Of a DNA stretch of 64,000 bases, positions 54,306 through 63,008 are shown one piece after another. The translations under genes and the position numbers were made by a program. Source of the DNA: Cellvibrionaceae bacterium (GTDB taxonomy: Bacteria; Pseudomonadota; Gammaproteobacteria; Pseudomonadales; Cellvibrionaceae); the NCBI GenBank assembly GCA_021151825.1, contig JAGKWQ010000006.1:124001-188000 (forward strand), given 5' to 3'. Within the stretch, counting starts at the first letter, position 1. Each line of letters begins with the position of its first letter. The notes under the pieces are model-generated. The model had not been told where the DNA came from. It made no database searches and worked only from the letters and a program-made list of their open reading frames with translations.

Positions 54306-55040
54306 ATGCCTACTTTTGCTTTATTGAATAATGTTGACCATAAAAATCTGCGTGTAATTCGTGATTATTCATCACAGTATGGTGATGATGAGATGTCCGT
54401 GGTGACTTTTCCTCAAGAGTTTCGTGCGATCCAAAATGACTACCCCATTTTTTTTAAGAAAAATCCTGAAACAGGGCGGTTTATCCCTGTTGCGCTAACG
54501 GGGTTGCGCCAAAATGAAAACTTGTTTTTATCGGAAAAAGGGTGGGACTCGCAGTACATTCCCGCATCGGTAAAAAGACGGCCTTTTCTGATTGGCATAC
54601 AGCCACCAAAACCAGATGATGTCTCTGGTCTGCCCAGTAAGATGGTATATGTTGATATGGATAGCCCTCGCATTAGCGAAAGTCAGGGCGATGCCGTATT
54701 TTTGCCGCATGGAGGCTATTCGCCCTATCTGGAAGCAATTGTGGATTTGCTGGACTATATCCAATACGGCACAGATTTGAACGAGCAATTTACGGATGCG
54801 TTATTAGCACATGAATTACTGGAAACTGTTGCGCTTGAAATTACATTGAAGAATGGTGAGCGCAATAATCTTGCAGGGCTGTACACTATTAATGAAGACA
54901 AATTAAGTTCATTACCTGGTAGTGCTGTGGCTGAACTGCACGGCAAAGGATTTTTAGAATGTATCTATATGGCATTAGCCTCTCATTCTAATATGGTCAA
55001 ATTAATTGCCCGTATTGAGGCGAAATTGCTGAGCAAATAA
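54306..55040 (+). CDS. SapC-family protein
   Basis: This 244-residue protein starts from the ATG at 54306 with GGAG upstream and belongs to the SapC family (PF07277). Landmarks are FALLNNVDHKNLRV, VVTFPQEFRAIQNDYPIFF, RPFLIGI and GLYTINEDKLSSL. There is no signal or membrane segment. The name comes from an S-layer-like protein in Campylobacter, but in Caulobacter, Xanthomonas and Cellvibrio relatives it lies next to halogenases and TonB receptors, and its role is unknown. It lies 51 bases after the halogenase and 49 before the cupin gene, consistent with one operon. Confidence 0.85.
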   Translation: MPTFALLNNVDHKNLRVIRDYSSQYGDDEMSVVTFPQEFRAIQNDYPIFFKKNPETGRFIPVALTGLRQNENLFLSEKGWDSQYIPASVKRRPFLIGIQPPKPDDVSGLPSKMVYVDMDSPRISESQGDAVFLPHGGYSPYLEAIVDLLDYIQYGTDLNEQFTDALLAHELLETVALEITLKNGERNNLAGLYTINEDKLSSLPGSAVAELHGKGFLECIYMALASHSNMVKLIARIEAKLLSK

Positions 55041-55089
55041 CGTCGGTTCATGGCATTGTTATGGCAATAGAAATCATTAAGTTGTTTTT

Positions 55090-56103
55090 ATGATTAACAT
55101 TGATAAAAAAGTAAAAGTTGTCCATGGCTGCACACCGGATCAAATTCCTGATGACGTGTTGTTGTCGAGTGAACCGTTAATTTTAAAAGGTCTTGCATCT
55201 TCCTGGCCCATTGTGAAAGCTGGCCTTTCCTCTCATGAGGAGGTCGAAAAATATTTGCTGCAATATTATAAAGGGCAAGAGGTCGCTGCTTTCTTAGGGA
55301 AGCCGGAAAATAATGGTCGTATTTTTTACGATGAGAGCATGACCGGCTTTAATTACGATAAAGTCAATACCAAGCTGGATTTTGCGTTAAAACAATTGCT
55401 ATTGAATGCCAATAATCCGCAGCCACCTTCCATCTATATCGGCTCCACCTCGGTGGATGACTATTTACCTGGTTTTCGTGCTAATAATGATTTGGCGTTG
55501 GGACAGCATAATCCCATGGTCAGTATTTGGATATCGAACAAATGCCGCATCGCGGCGCATTGGGATAGTCCCTTGAATATTGCCTGTTCAGTGGTTGGTC
55601 ACAGACGCTTTACGTTGTTTCCTTTTGATCAAATGGAAAACCTGTACGTAGGCCCATTGGATAAAACTCCGGCGGGGCAGGCGATTAGTCTTGTCGATTT
55701 TTATAATCCCGATTTTGAAAAATATCCGAAATTTAAAAAAGCGCTACAGTATGCCCAGATTGCTGATCTTGAACCGGGCGATGGAATATTTATTCCCAGC
55801 ATGTGGTGGCACCATGTAGAAAGCTTGAGTTCACTTAACATATTAGTGAATTACTGGTTTAAGTGGTCGCCTTTATTTTTTGGAAAACCAGTGAATGCAC
55901 TTTTTGATGCGGTCTTATCGATCCGCGATTTACCGCCTGAGCAGCGTGCAGCGTGGAAAATGATTTTTGATCATTATATTTTCGATTATCAAAAGGAAAA
56001 TTTCGCGCACATTCCAGAACAAGCCCAAGGAGCAATCGGTGAATTAACCGATGACAATGCCCGTAAAATTCGCGCGCGCTTGTTGAATCAGTTAAACAGG
56101 TAG
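55090..56103 (+). CDS. Cupin-8/JmjC-like iron(II) oxygenase-type protein
   Basis: This 337-residue protein has a cupin-8 fold. The metal motif is His157-Trp-Asp159 in RIAAHWDSPLNIACSVVG, and the distal histidine is His241 or His242 in SMWWHHVESL, so the facial triad of Fe(II)/2-oxoglutarate enzymes is present. Its N-terminal segment EPLILKGLASSWP is typical of JmjC-like hydroxylases such as FIH and YcfD. A protein or peptide hydroxylase role is possible but unproved. It follows sapC, and no terminator was seen before the convergent oxygenase gene at 56186. The ribosome site is weak. Confidence 0.85.
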   Translation: MINIDKKVKVVHGCTPDQIPDDVLLSSEPLILKGLASSWPIVKAGLSSHEEVEKYLLQYYKGQEVAAFLGKPENNGRIFYDESMTGFNYDKVNTKLDFALKQLLLNANNPQPPSIYIGSTSVDDYLPGFRANNDLALGQHNPMVSIWISNKCRIAAHWDSPLNIACSVVGHRRFTLFPFDQMENLYVGPLDKTPAGQAISLVDFYNPDFEKYPKFKKALQYAQIADLEPGDGIFIPSMWWHHVESLSSLNILVNYWFKWSPLFFGKPVNALFDAVLSIRDLPPEQRAAWKMIFDHYIFDYQKENFAHIPEQAQGAIGELTDDNARKIRARLLNQLNR

Positions 56104-56185
56104 GTCATTCACTACGCGACTGTCAAATAAGAAACATTATTTGAATTTTTATTGTAATAGTAGCGATTGGGTATGATCGCTTTTA

Positions 56186-56926
56186 TTATTTCAGATAAAT
56201 AAAGCTATTCAATGTCAACCGCCCCACGATTGGGTTTGGGCGAAACTGAAGATTTTCAGGGATTGATGCAGAGTGCAATACATCGCTCGGATACACAATC
56301 AAACGGTTGAAGTTGGCCTCATAGCGGCCAATCTCTTCATAGTATTGGTTGGAGCCATTGATGTATTTTTTGTGCCAGCTTGTATCCAGTGCTTCTTTAT
56401 CCAGATGTTCCCCGTAAATATCCATTCGTGCCGGCGACAGTTGTTCAAAACCTGTAGCTCTATGTCGATAAAATGATGTACCACCTTTGTCGGGTGTACA
56501 CAGATAATGCACACATGCCAGTTGTTCTTTGTGAATTGTATCAACGTGAGGGCGGGATTGCGGTAATGCTAATCGAGCGGGTGGCGTTAAGACCAAGGAA
56601 TAGGTGGAGACGGAGTAATGTATATTTTCCAGTTTAAGATTAAACGCCTTGCAAATAATCTCAGTCAAATAAAGTTGCAGTGCCTGGCTGTAAAAATCCG
56701 GTACCTTGGATTGTATTCCCGGATAAAAATTAGTCCCGTCCCGAAAGTCGCCAAACTTCATGGCATATTCCAAGAGTGTTTCTGCATCCTGTAAAAAATT
56801 ATCGATTACCAATACCGGCGTTTTTTCATTGCCGACATAATCAACATGATACTGGAAGTTGGAATGTGGCGGTGGCAAAAAATTATTATCAGACATTCTT
56901 ATCGGCTCATGGGGTGAGTTATACAT
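56186..56926 (-). CDS. DUF6445-like 2OG-Fe(II) oxygenase-type protein
   Basis: This 246-residue protein has the pattern His127-Val-Asp129 (SRPHVDTIHKE), His218 (SDVLHSAS) and Arg236 (VGRLTLNSF), i.e. the iron triad and 2-oxoglutarate-binding arginine of the double-stranded-beta-helix oxygenases. The beginning PVLVIDNFLQDAETLLEYA is shared with prolyl-hydroxylase-like DUF6445. It converges with the cupin gene, which stops 82 bases away, and so is not in the same transcript but is in the same cluster. AGAGGATA precedes the ATG. The substrate is unknown; a role with the halogenase/cupin set is inferred from position. Confidence 0.78.
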   Translation of the reverse strand: MYNSPHEPIRMSDNNFLPPPHSNFQYHVDYVGNEKTPVLVIDNFLQDAETLLEYAMKFGDFRDGTNFYPGIQSKVPDFYSQALQLYLTEIICKAFNLKLENIHYSVSTYSLVLTPPARLALPQSRPHVDTIHKEQLACVHYLCTPDKGGTSFYRHRATGFEQLSPARMDIYGEHLDKEALDTSWHKKYINGSNQYYEEIGRYEANFNRLIVYPSDVLHSASIPENLQFRPNPIVGRLTLNSFIYLK

Positions 56927-57366
56927 TATCCTCTCTTTAGCTCACTTCTTCCACGTTTAACTGAATTGATTGCTATTGTGAACGAACGCCAATCACTTAA
57001 GTGTTTTTTTATGCTGAATAGCTCTTGTCAAATAACAAGGGAACTGAATTTTCCCTAATTCAGTAAAAACTCGTTATATATTCGGATAAGTTTTATTTTT
57101 TAGTGCCTCCCATGTTTCGTATTTATATTTTTGGGGACGCTTTATTTGATACGGGCTTGCTGGATTAAAGCGGCAAATGCTTTGTAGGGCATTATGGCAC
57201 TTCACTATTACGTAATGGTGTATGAGTAAGGAAGAGAGTAATAAGCAGGGTGTTTATAGCGTTAATAACCTGAACCAGTACACTGGCATTGCAGGTGTCG
57301 ATTACGGATATGATATGTTGTAGCATCTGGCGGCCCAGCAATGGGCTGCCATTAAGAAGAATTTTT
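56927..57366. other. 440-base gap with inverted repeats, no gene
   Basis: This gap contains CACTTAAGTG at 56994-57003 and the eight-base inverted repeat ACTGAATT/AATTCAGT at 57043-57064 separated by six bases. These are AT-rich operator-like dyads upstream of the oxygenase gene (transcribed left) and of a small membrane-protein gene (transcribed right). No coding frame is convincing. Confidence 0.4.
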
Positions 57367-57618
57367 GTGAAAACTCAAAGTACAAATCAACAACAAAAGA
57401 CATTTCTGGGTATCTTAAAATCTAATGCAATAAATTTTTTCTCAATATATATTTTTGTTGGTGCAATTCCTTTTATGTTTGCAGGATTTAAATTTGACAA
57501 ATTTGGGTTTGGTGCCCAAAAACTAATTGCTGTTACAGCTATTTCTGGATTGTTTTTGTTTTTGTTTTTGTTGTACTGTCTTTTTGTTCATCTCAAAAAC
57601 CTTTTGTTGAGAAAATAA
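57367..57618 (+). CDS. Small two-helix membrane protein
   Basis: This 83-residue protein starts at a GTG with AAGAAGAA upstream. A polar start (KTQSTNQQQKTFLG) is followed by two hydrophobic helices (INFFSIYIFVGAIPFMFA and IAVTAISGLFLFLFLLYCLFV) and a basic end. I do not recognise it. The unusually Phe/Leu-rich and AT-rich composition hints at a small accessory membrane protein, or the frame may be non-coding. A terminator follows 60 bases later. Confidence 0.4.
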   Translation: MKTQSTNQQQKTFLGILKSNAINFFSIYIFVGAIPFMFAGFKFDKFGFGAQKLIAVTAISGLFLFLFLLYCLFVHLKNLLLRK

Positions 57619-57678
57619 TATAAAGAGATGAAGAGCTTTAATTTTGATCCCCTTTCCTAATGAGCAAAACACCCACTC

Positions 57679-57718
57679 AACCCCGGACAGCTCACACGCT
57701 GCCCGGGGTTTTGTTTTT
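57679..57718. terminator. Strong terminator hairpin
   Basis: AACCCCGG and CCGGGGTT with an inner CAGC/GCTG pair form a long stem, followed by TTTTGTTTTT. It terminates rightward transcription before the chitinase gene end. Confidence 0.88.
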
Positions 57719-57863
57719 ATAAGTGGATGTTGTTTGCAGCGAGTCGTGTTTAACAAGCTGCCTGCAAAAAGATACCAAATCTGTTTATACCAAAAATCTA
57801 AAATTCTCCACCGGAAAAATTGGCGGAGAATTTTTTATGTCGAAAATCCTGCTTTTTATAAAT

Positions 57864-60359
57864 CTATTGCCGCAACGGCAATATCAATTGCTCACACTCC
57901 TGCGCTGTAATATTTTTCCCGCATACCGGAATTTGGTTTTGCGGCGATGCATCGGCTTTGGTAGTAACTAATGGGTTGCCAAGAATATGATTAGCCGTAT
58001 TCAGGTTGTAACCATTGTCCTGTTCCGCCATCCAGAAGAATATTCCTGCGAGGCCTTTGGATTTTGCGTATTTGGTTTTCAGCGCAACGGTGCGTGGAGT
58101 TTCAATGCTGATGTATGATCCAATACTCTCGTGGACCAGATAATCGGCATTAGCCTGTTTATCGGTGTACAACGTATAGCCGTTACGTGGTTTTAAATCC
58201 TTATCCAAAAAGTTTTGGTAGAGATCGTAGCCTTCAACAACCCCTGCGTCCCAAGAGCCCACGCCAGCGATTCCCAAAATTAATTGCGCACCGGTCCAGT
58301 TGCTACTTCCTGTTGTTGTTGCGCCAGTGAGCCCATTGGTGTATTCGCGAATATCGCCGGGAACAGTGGCTTTTGCACGGTGATAATTTGCTGCACCAAT
58401 CATTAATTTATTCGCAGGCACACCAATCCCTAGCAAATAACTGAGAGTCCCATCCGCAGAAGTTCCGGCCGATGAACCTGTTGCATTTGGATTTATATAG
58501 AGTGGAGTGTGGTGCGAAATTTCACGTTCCCATGCGCCCGTGAGGTCATAAGTCATCACGTATAAGCGATCCAGATACGGATGCACATTGGCCCAATTAA
58601 TTTTTTCCAAGTGATCGAGCCTTGCAGGAATTGCTGATGACAAGCGATATTTTTTGCCGGTTTTGACGCTAAGCCAATCAAGGCCTGCGCGTAACTCCTG
58701 AACCAGTACGGCATAATTAGCGGCATCGTTGGGGCTTGATGCACCGGGAACAGAACCGTCTTTTGCCGGGTATTCCCAATCGATATCTACACCATCAAAA
58801 TCAAAACGTTCGAGGAAGTGAACAATTGAATCGACAAATGCTTTGCGACGAGTTGGATTGCCAGCCATCCAATAAAAGCCTTCGGATAGAGTCCAGCCGC
58901 CAACCGACAAATCCAGTTTTAATTGCGGGTTTTGTTGGCGCAATTGATAAAGCACACCAAATACGCCGCCGACTTTTGTACGATCCAGCGAGTATTGGCT
59001 TTCTGTTCCTACTACACCTTTTGGCGCGACGCCAACGTTGCGTACAAACGCTGCTTCAAAATCGGCAAGCGCCATTGCACCATCCGGCAATTTGCTTTGC
59101 GTACAATTACGCAACACAGACGCAGGTGCGGTAGTGGGGAAGACACCGTCTTGTAGATTGCTGGCGCCGGGATAACAAATACCGGCAAATCCATACACGA
59201 TGCGATGCACATTGGATGCGGCTAATTTAGTGAAATCAAATTTGCGACCATAGATAGCCCAATCCCCCATGTAAGTAACAATTTCCGTTCCGCTGGTGAC
59301 TTGATAAGTATTGTGTTGCAATGCGATGTTTCCCGGAACCAATTTTGAAACGCGTGCGCCGTTATCAGCGTCAAGTCCAGCATGCTCGCCACCATTATCA
59401 GTAGCCACACTAATTGCGCCTTGTTGGCCGTTTAACGTCGATGCGGTATTGGAAATTCTCGCAGTCGCTATTGCGCCGGTTGGATTTACAACGGCTGTAT
59501 TTGGATTTCCGGCAACAGGCTGTGCTGTGCCGTAGTTAATTGTATTGGGAATAGGTACCGGACACTTATTCACATCCGGATAACCAACAGGTGCGGACCA
59601 TTGGCCGGGATAAGCAGTATTACCCGGTTGGATCGAATGCGTATCAACAAGTGCGCGATACACCGCGCCTTGATAAGCAACGAGAGAACCTGCGGTATAA
59701 ATTTTTCCACTCACAAATTCTTCTGCACAGTAACCGGTATTCGGCAGGCTGCTTGTGCTGTTGCTGGAATTGTTTGATCCATTACACGCGTTAGCTGTAG
59801 TTGTAGTCCACGCTGAGAGGTGAGCCCAACCTACCCCTGGCTCATAAGCGGGGTTGCCGCTGGAACACCAACCGGGTACTGCACAGGTATAAAATCCGCC
59901 AGCATTTCTGACTACGGCTCCTGCCGTATAACTGGTTCCCGCCGCATAAAAAGGGCAGCTACCTGTGGGCAAACTGGATTGGCTCGAACTACTCAAGCTG
60001 CTGGGGCGTAAGCTTGATGTCGTGCGACTTGAAATTGAATTGCTGGAAATTGATGAGCTGGAGCGCGGTGCGCTTGATAAAGATATAGTCGAGCTTCCGG
60101 TGCTGGATGTTGCAGCGTCGCAACTACCCAAATCAGCCCATGCATTTGCCCATGCCCAGCCGGTGCCTGGTGCGTAGGGGCCGCCGACTGAACACCAACC
60201 TCCAACAGTACATTGATAAGCTTTATTTTGGTTTTTTACCACATTACCTGTTGCATAATTACCTTGCGCATACTGTGCAAGGCTGCTGCAATCGTAAGCG
60301 TAAAGTGCGTTGGTAGAAAAAAATAAAATGCAGAGTAAAAACAACTTTGTTTTGACCAT
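57864..60359 (-). CDS. Secreted modular chitinase, CBM5/12 x3 with GH18
   Basis: This 831-residue exported chitinase has a signal peptide (FLLCILFFSTNALYA). Three carbohydrate-binding CBM5/12-like modules follow: about 24-75 (with GWCSVGGPYAPGTGWAWANAW), 135-195 (GWCSSGNPAYEPGVGWAHLSAW) and 215-270 (YCAEEFVSGKIYTAGSLV). They are separated by serine-rich linkers (about 80-130 and 195-210), a typical Cellvibrio design. The GH18 catalytic domain runs from about 355 to 790. Its signature DGVDIDWEYP is at 522-531, so Asp522, Asp525, Asp527 and the acid Glu529 are intact. The C-terminus adds about 35 residues with paired cysteines. The enzyme cleaves chitin, and its modules direct it to insoluble substrate. 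It is monocistronic. Confidence 0.93.
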   Translation of the reverse strand: MVKTKLFLLCILFFSTNALYAYDCSSLAQYAQGNYATGNVVKNQNKAYQCTVGGWCSVGGPYAPGTGWAWANAWADLGSCDAATSSTGSSTISLSSAPRSSSSISSNSISSRTTSSLRPSSLSSSSQSSLPTGSCPFYAAGTSYTAGAVVRNAGGFYTCAVPGWCSSGNPAYEPGVGWAHLSAWTTTTANACNGSNNSSNSTSSLPNTGYCAEEFVSGKIYTAGSLVAYQGAVYRALVDTHSIQPGNTAYPGQWSAPVGYPDVNKCPVPIPNTINYGTAQPVAGNPNTAVVNPTGAIATARISNTASTLNGQQGAISVATDNGGEHAGLDADNGARVSKLVPGNIALQHNTYQVTSGTEIVTYMGDWAIYGRKFDFTKLAASNVHRIVYGFAGICYPGASNLQDGVFPTTAPASVLRNCTQSKLPDGAMALADFEAAFVRNVGVAPKGVVGTESQYSLDRTKVGGVFGVLYQLRQQNPQLKLDLSVGGWTLSEGFYWMAGNPTRRKAFVDSIVHFLERFDFDGVDIDWEYPAKDGSVPGASSPNDAANYAVLVQELRAGLDWLSVKTGKKYRLSSAIPARLDHLEKINWANVHPYLDRLYVMTYDLTGAWEREISHHTPLYINPNATGSSAGTSADGTLSYLLGIGVPANKLMIGAANYHRAKATVPGDIREYTNGLTGATTTGSSNWTGAQLILGIAGVGSWDAGVVEGYDLYQNFLDKDLKPRNGYTLYTDKQANADYLVHESIGSYISIETPRTVALKTKYAKSKGLAGIFFWMAEQDNGYNLNTANHILGNPLVTTKADASPQNQIPVCGKNITAQECEQLILPLRQ

Positions 60360-60848
60360 TTTTGTATCCTCATTATTAATTATGTTTTGAAACTCGGATA
60401 ACAGCTTGCATCACAGCAAGTCAAACAAGCAGGCACTTGTGGTTGATTAGGTGTAAGTGCCAATGACAAAGATTCAAGCGTCAGGAATTGCAAAAAATTA
60501 TCGCGCATCCAGGCGCATCTCTCTGACTGCTTAATAAAGGAGAGCTTCACATCTTCAGTTGTGAAGACAACAGACAACGTTGTCCTTCGAAGTTATTATT
60601 TTTGGGGATGAGTTGTCAATCAGAAAAGAGTGTGGATGATAAATAGTGGGGAACGTGGCGCATTATTGTGGGGTAATTGCTAGCAGTAGCATTAAATTGA
60701 TTTTTCTATAGTCAATATTTATCTATATAAAGATGGCATTATTTCAAATGTCCCCAAAATCCCATTGAGGACATTAATAAAAGCGCTGCTGCAATAATCT
60801 TCATGATTATTATAAAGCTCTGTCGTTAGTGGTTTTGAAATTTCATAA
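60360..60848. other. 489-base chitinase promoter region
   Basis: No gene is supported here. It contains two operator-like elements (60545-60584) and weak dyads AATGTCC/GGACATT (60747-60775) and AATAATC/GATTATT (60793-60811). A 65-codon reverse frame at 60380-60577 is judged non-coding. The region should hold the chitinase promoter (leftward). Confidence 0.4.
60545..60584. promoter_or_regulatory. Operator-like dyads upstream of the chitinase gene
   Basis: CTTCACA and TGTGAAG (60545-60566) are seven-base arms eight bases apart. The 12-base perfect palindrome GACAACGTTGTC lies at 60573-60584, six bases further. They sit 186-225 bases upstream of the chitinase start. A chitin- or GlcNAc-responsive regulator is possible but no regulator gene is near. 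Confidence 0.4.
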
Positions 60849-61319
60849 TTATTCTTGTATTAAATTGAAAAAGTTCGCGCGCAATACCGTTTCAAATATA
60901 CCGGGAGCAACTTCCACCTCTAATCCCCGGCGGCCGGCACTAACGTAAATACTGGAATGGTTTTGCGCGGTTGTATCGACAAATGTTTTTAACGATTTTT
61001 TTTGCCCGAACGGGCTAACTCCACCCAGGACATAGCCTGTAATTCGCTCTACAGCTTGTTTGTCTGCCATAGCGGCTTTTTTGGCTCCAGCTGCTTTTGC
61101 AATTTGTTTCATGCTTAATAGGGCTGAAACGGGAATAATCCCCACGGCAAATTCTTTGCCGTCCAACATTACTACCAGGGTTTTGAACACTCTATCGGCG
61201 GCTACGGCGAGTTTTTCAGCCGCTTCAAGGCCATAGGATTCAGACGCGGGGTCGTGATTATATTCGTGGATCGTAAACCCGACTTTGGATTTTTCCAGGG
61301 ATTTAATTGCAGGTGTCAT
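60849..61319 (-). CDS. ybaK: Cys-tRNA(Pro) deacylase YbaK/EbsC
   Basis: This trans-acting editing enzyme hydrolyses Cys-tRNA(Pro) mischarged by prolyl-tRNA synthetase. It has 156 residues. The catalytic Lys46 lies in DRVFKTLVVMLDG. Other family signs are HDPASESYGLEAAE, KKAAMADKQAVERITGYVLGGVSPFG and the C-terminal VEVAPGIFETVL. The size equals E. coli YbaK. It has no operon partner here; 335 bases without a gene lie upstream. Confidence 0.95.
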   Translation of the reverse strand: MTPAIKSLEKSKVGFTIHEYNHDPASESYGLEAAEKLAVAADRVFKTLVVMLDGKEFAVGIIPVSALLSMKQIAKAAGAKKAAMADKQAVERITGYVLGGVSPFGQKKSLKTFVDTTAQNHSSIYVSAGRRGLEVEVAPGIFETVLRANFFNLIQE

Positions 61320-61654
61320 AGGCGGGAGTCCACGGGCTTCAAATGCGGCAGATTTTACCCGAAGTGCCCCGAATGTGTCGCCGTTAGCAGCAGTATTTAC
61401 ATTAACAAATGGATAGTAAAAGGTCCTTAGCTATTACAATTTTTATCCTGGTATTCAGATTGAGTTATCGTACTTATAAATTTTTGTGTAATGGTCGTCT
61501 TTATCTGAACCACAAGCGGTGAGTAATAAACTGAATGTAATGCTTGGGATGCGCAGCATACGTGTCGATCACATAAAGCCTTCTTGTAAATAGTTATGAT
61601 TAAGATATTTTTACGGACCAAAAATTACAGTGTTGTAATGATAGGCACAGTTAG
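61320..61654. other. 335-base gap, no gene supported
   Basis: It contains the ybaK promoter. A 64-codon reverse frame at 61427-61621 with four cysteines was not recognised and has no ribosome site I trust. No repeat or RNA structure stood out. Confidence 0.35.
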
Positions 61655-62164
61655 TTATTCGAGTTCTTTCATCAATGCAATTAATTGTGCAATTCGCGCA
61701 TTGGAAAGTTGGCGGTAGTCCGGGTAGGGCGCAACAATTAATCGGCGTTCTTTATTAAGTGCAAAATAGGGATCTACCCATATTAATGGTGGTAAATCTA
61801 ACGTGGCTGCATAGGTTTTCCCGGCGATTATGTGAAGGTCTTGTGTTTCATTATTTAATTCTGGTTTACTGAATAGCAATGCTTCTTGCGATTGTACGCG
61901 GAATAATTTTTCATCGCGGTACTCCTGCCAACTTGTGGGTAGGTCCTTTCTATTTTTTCCATGGTGCCAATCAAATAACAACTTGGCATAGACATTAAAT
62001 GCTTTGCGCCAATGATTGCTGGTATTTTTAACAATATGATCAATCTCGCCAACAGCTAACCCGCGCAACTCATTCATTGTTGGGTAATTATCAATTGGTG
62101 GACGGTTTGCAATATAGAATTTAATGCGGCTGTTGGTGGTACCAAAGCCTATAGGATGGGGCAT
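61655..62164 (-). CDS. DUF6942-like hypothetical protein
   Basis: This 169-residue protein starts from the ATG at 62164 (MPHPIGFG), chosen over an upstream in-frame TTG. It has no signal or membrane segment. Conserved-looking parts are FYIANRPPIDNYPTMNELR, NHWRKAFNVYAKLLFDW, then HIIAGKTYAATLDLPPLIWVDPYF and APYPDYRQLSNARI. These fit the DUF6942 family of gammaproteobacteria as I remember it. Its function is unknown. The tryptophan-rich motif and the length are consistent with a full-length protein. It is isolated from neighbours by 103 bases downstream of the lipoprotein gene. Confidence 0.6.
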   Translation of the reverse strand: MPHPIGFGTTNSRIKFYIANRPPIDNYPTMNELRGLAVGEIDHIVKNTSNHWRKAFNVYAKLLFDWHHGKNRKDLPTSWQEYRDEKLFRVQSQEALLFSKPELNNETQDLHIIAGKTYAATLDLPPLIWVDPYFALNKERRLIVAPYPDYRQLSNARIAQLIALMKELE

Positions 62165-62267
62165 TAAAACCAAATCCCGATTTTCTGTTTCATAATTTTT
62201 AGCCCATTTTTATAGCCCTCCTTTGGCAGGAGAGCGTTAATTACGTGTAATAATCGTTGCGGAAAGA

Positions 62268-63008
62268 TTAATTAACAGGGCTCTTCAGGTCATTAATTTG
62301 AAAGGAAATAATTTTTCCTGAGCTATCGAGTGTGTAGATAATATTTTCATCAGCGATGTTATTTTCGTAGTCCAATGTTTTTGACTTGATAGCAAAATTC
62401 AAATGGTTATTCCCCGCATCCTCGGCACGCCAGCTGCCTTGTTCCAGAAGAAGATTATTGTTGCAGGTGAATGCCGGGGTTATTCCGGTATCGCCCACTT
62501 TTACTGTTGCAGGAAAATGGTAAGGAGATGTCGATGTGCACCGAACCATAGCGGTGGGTAAACCTTTCATGGAAAACTTATCGAAGAACAGCAAATTGCC
62601 GGTTGCTACTTCATAATAAGCGGTCATGTTCCATTCTTTATCAAGGGGGCTGGAGCCTCCAGCATTGGCAGCGGATTGTTTGAAGCGTGTATATTGCGGT
62701 ATTACCAATATACCGTTCTCAACTTTTTCATCCTGGTTTATTGAATAAAATACTCCAACAGTAGTTTGATTTACTAATGTAGTGCTATAGGGCTCATCTT
62801 TAAGGCTCGTAACCTTTGCAAGGCTATAACTTAAATTATTTACACTACTGCTACTGCTACTGCTACTGCTACTGCTACTGCTACTGCTACTGCTACTGCT
62901 AAGTGCATTATTGTTTGCACTGCTGTTACCTTTGTTTTTTCCTGAAGAGCCATTATCTCCGCCACATCCCAAGAGCAGCAAAGGCACTATAAATAGGCAT
63001 CTTTTCAT
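62268..63008 (-). CDS. Lipoprotein with polyserine linker
   Basis: This 246-residue predicted lipoprotein starts at the ATG at 63008, with AAAGGA upstream. The lipobox LLLGC gives the lipidated cysteine at residue 15 (FIVPLLLLGCGGD). A glycine/asparagine stretch and then 19 consecutive serines form a flexible linker, encoded by a hexanucleotide microsatellite. The following domain (about 60-245) is beta-rich, with strands such as YSLAKVTSLKDEPYSTTL, YYEVATGNLLFFDKFS and IIYTLDSSGKIISFQI, and one cysteine pair. No family was recognised. Serine linkers before surface domains are common in Cellvibrio. The domain may bind something outside the cell, but this is unproved. Confidence 0.65.
   Translation of the reverse strand: MKRCLFIVPLLLLGCGGDNGSSGKNKGNSSANNNALSSSSSSSSSSSSSSSSSSSVNNLSYSLAKVTSLKDEPYSTTLVNQTTVGVFYSINQDEKVENGILVIPQYTRFKQSAANAGGSSPLDKEWNMTAYYEVATGNLLFFDKFSMKGLPTAMVRCTSTSPYHFPATVKVGDTGITPAFTCNNNLLLEQGSWRAEDAGNNHLNFAIKSKTLDYENNIADENIIYTLDSSGKIISFQINDLKSPVN
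62845..62901. repeat. CTACTG hexanucleotide microsatellite (9 copies)
   Basis: CTACTG is repeated nine times without error from 62845 to 62898, with a partial copy following. Read on the minus strand it encodes alternating AGC and AGT serine codons, 19 in all. Copy-number change by slippage would alter the linker by two residues per unit without shifting the frame. Confidence 0.92.

Noticed and set aside
60380..60577. 65-codon reverse frame upstream of the chitinase
   Set aside because: It overlaps the operator-like dyads, has no ribosome site and reads as non-protein-like.
61427..61621. 64-codon reverse frame between ybaK and the DUF6942-like gene
   Set aside because: Cysteine- and isoleucine-rich low-quality sequence with no family resemblance; kept only as a gap note.
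62845..62901. Possible CRISPR or iteron array
   Set aside because: The unit is a six-base microsatellite with no spacers and lies inside a coding serine tract.
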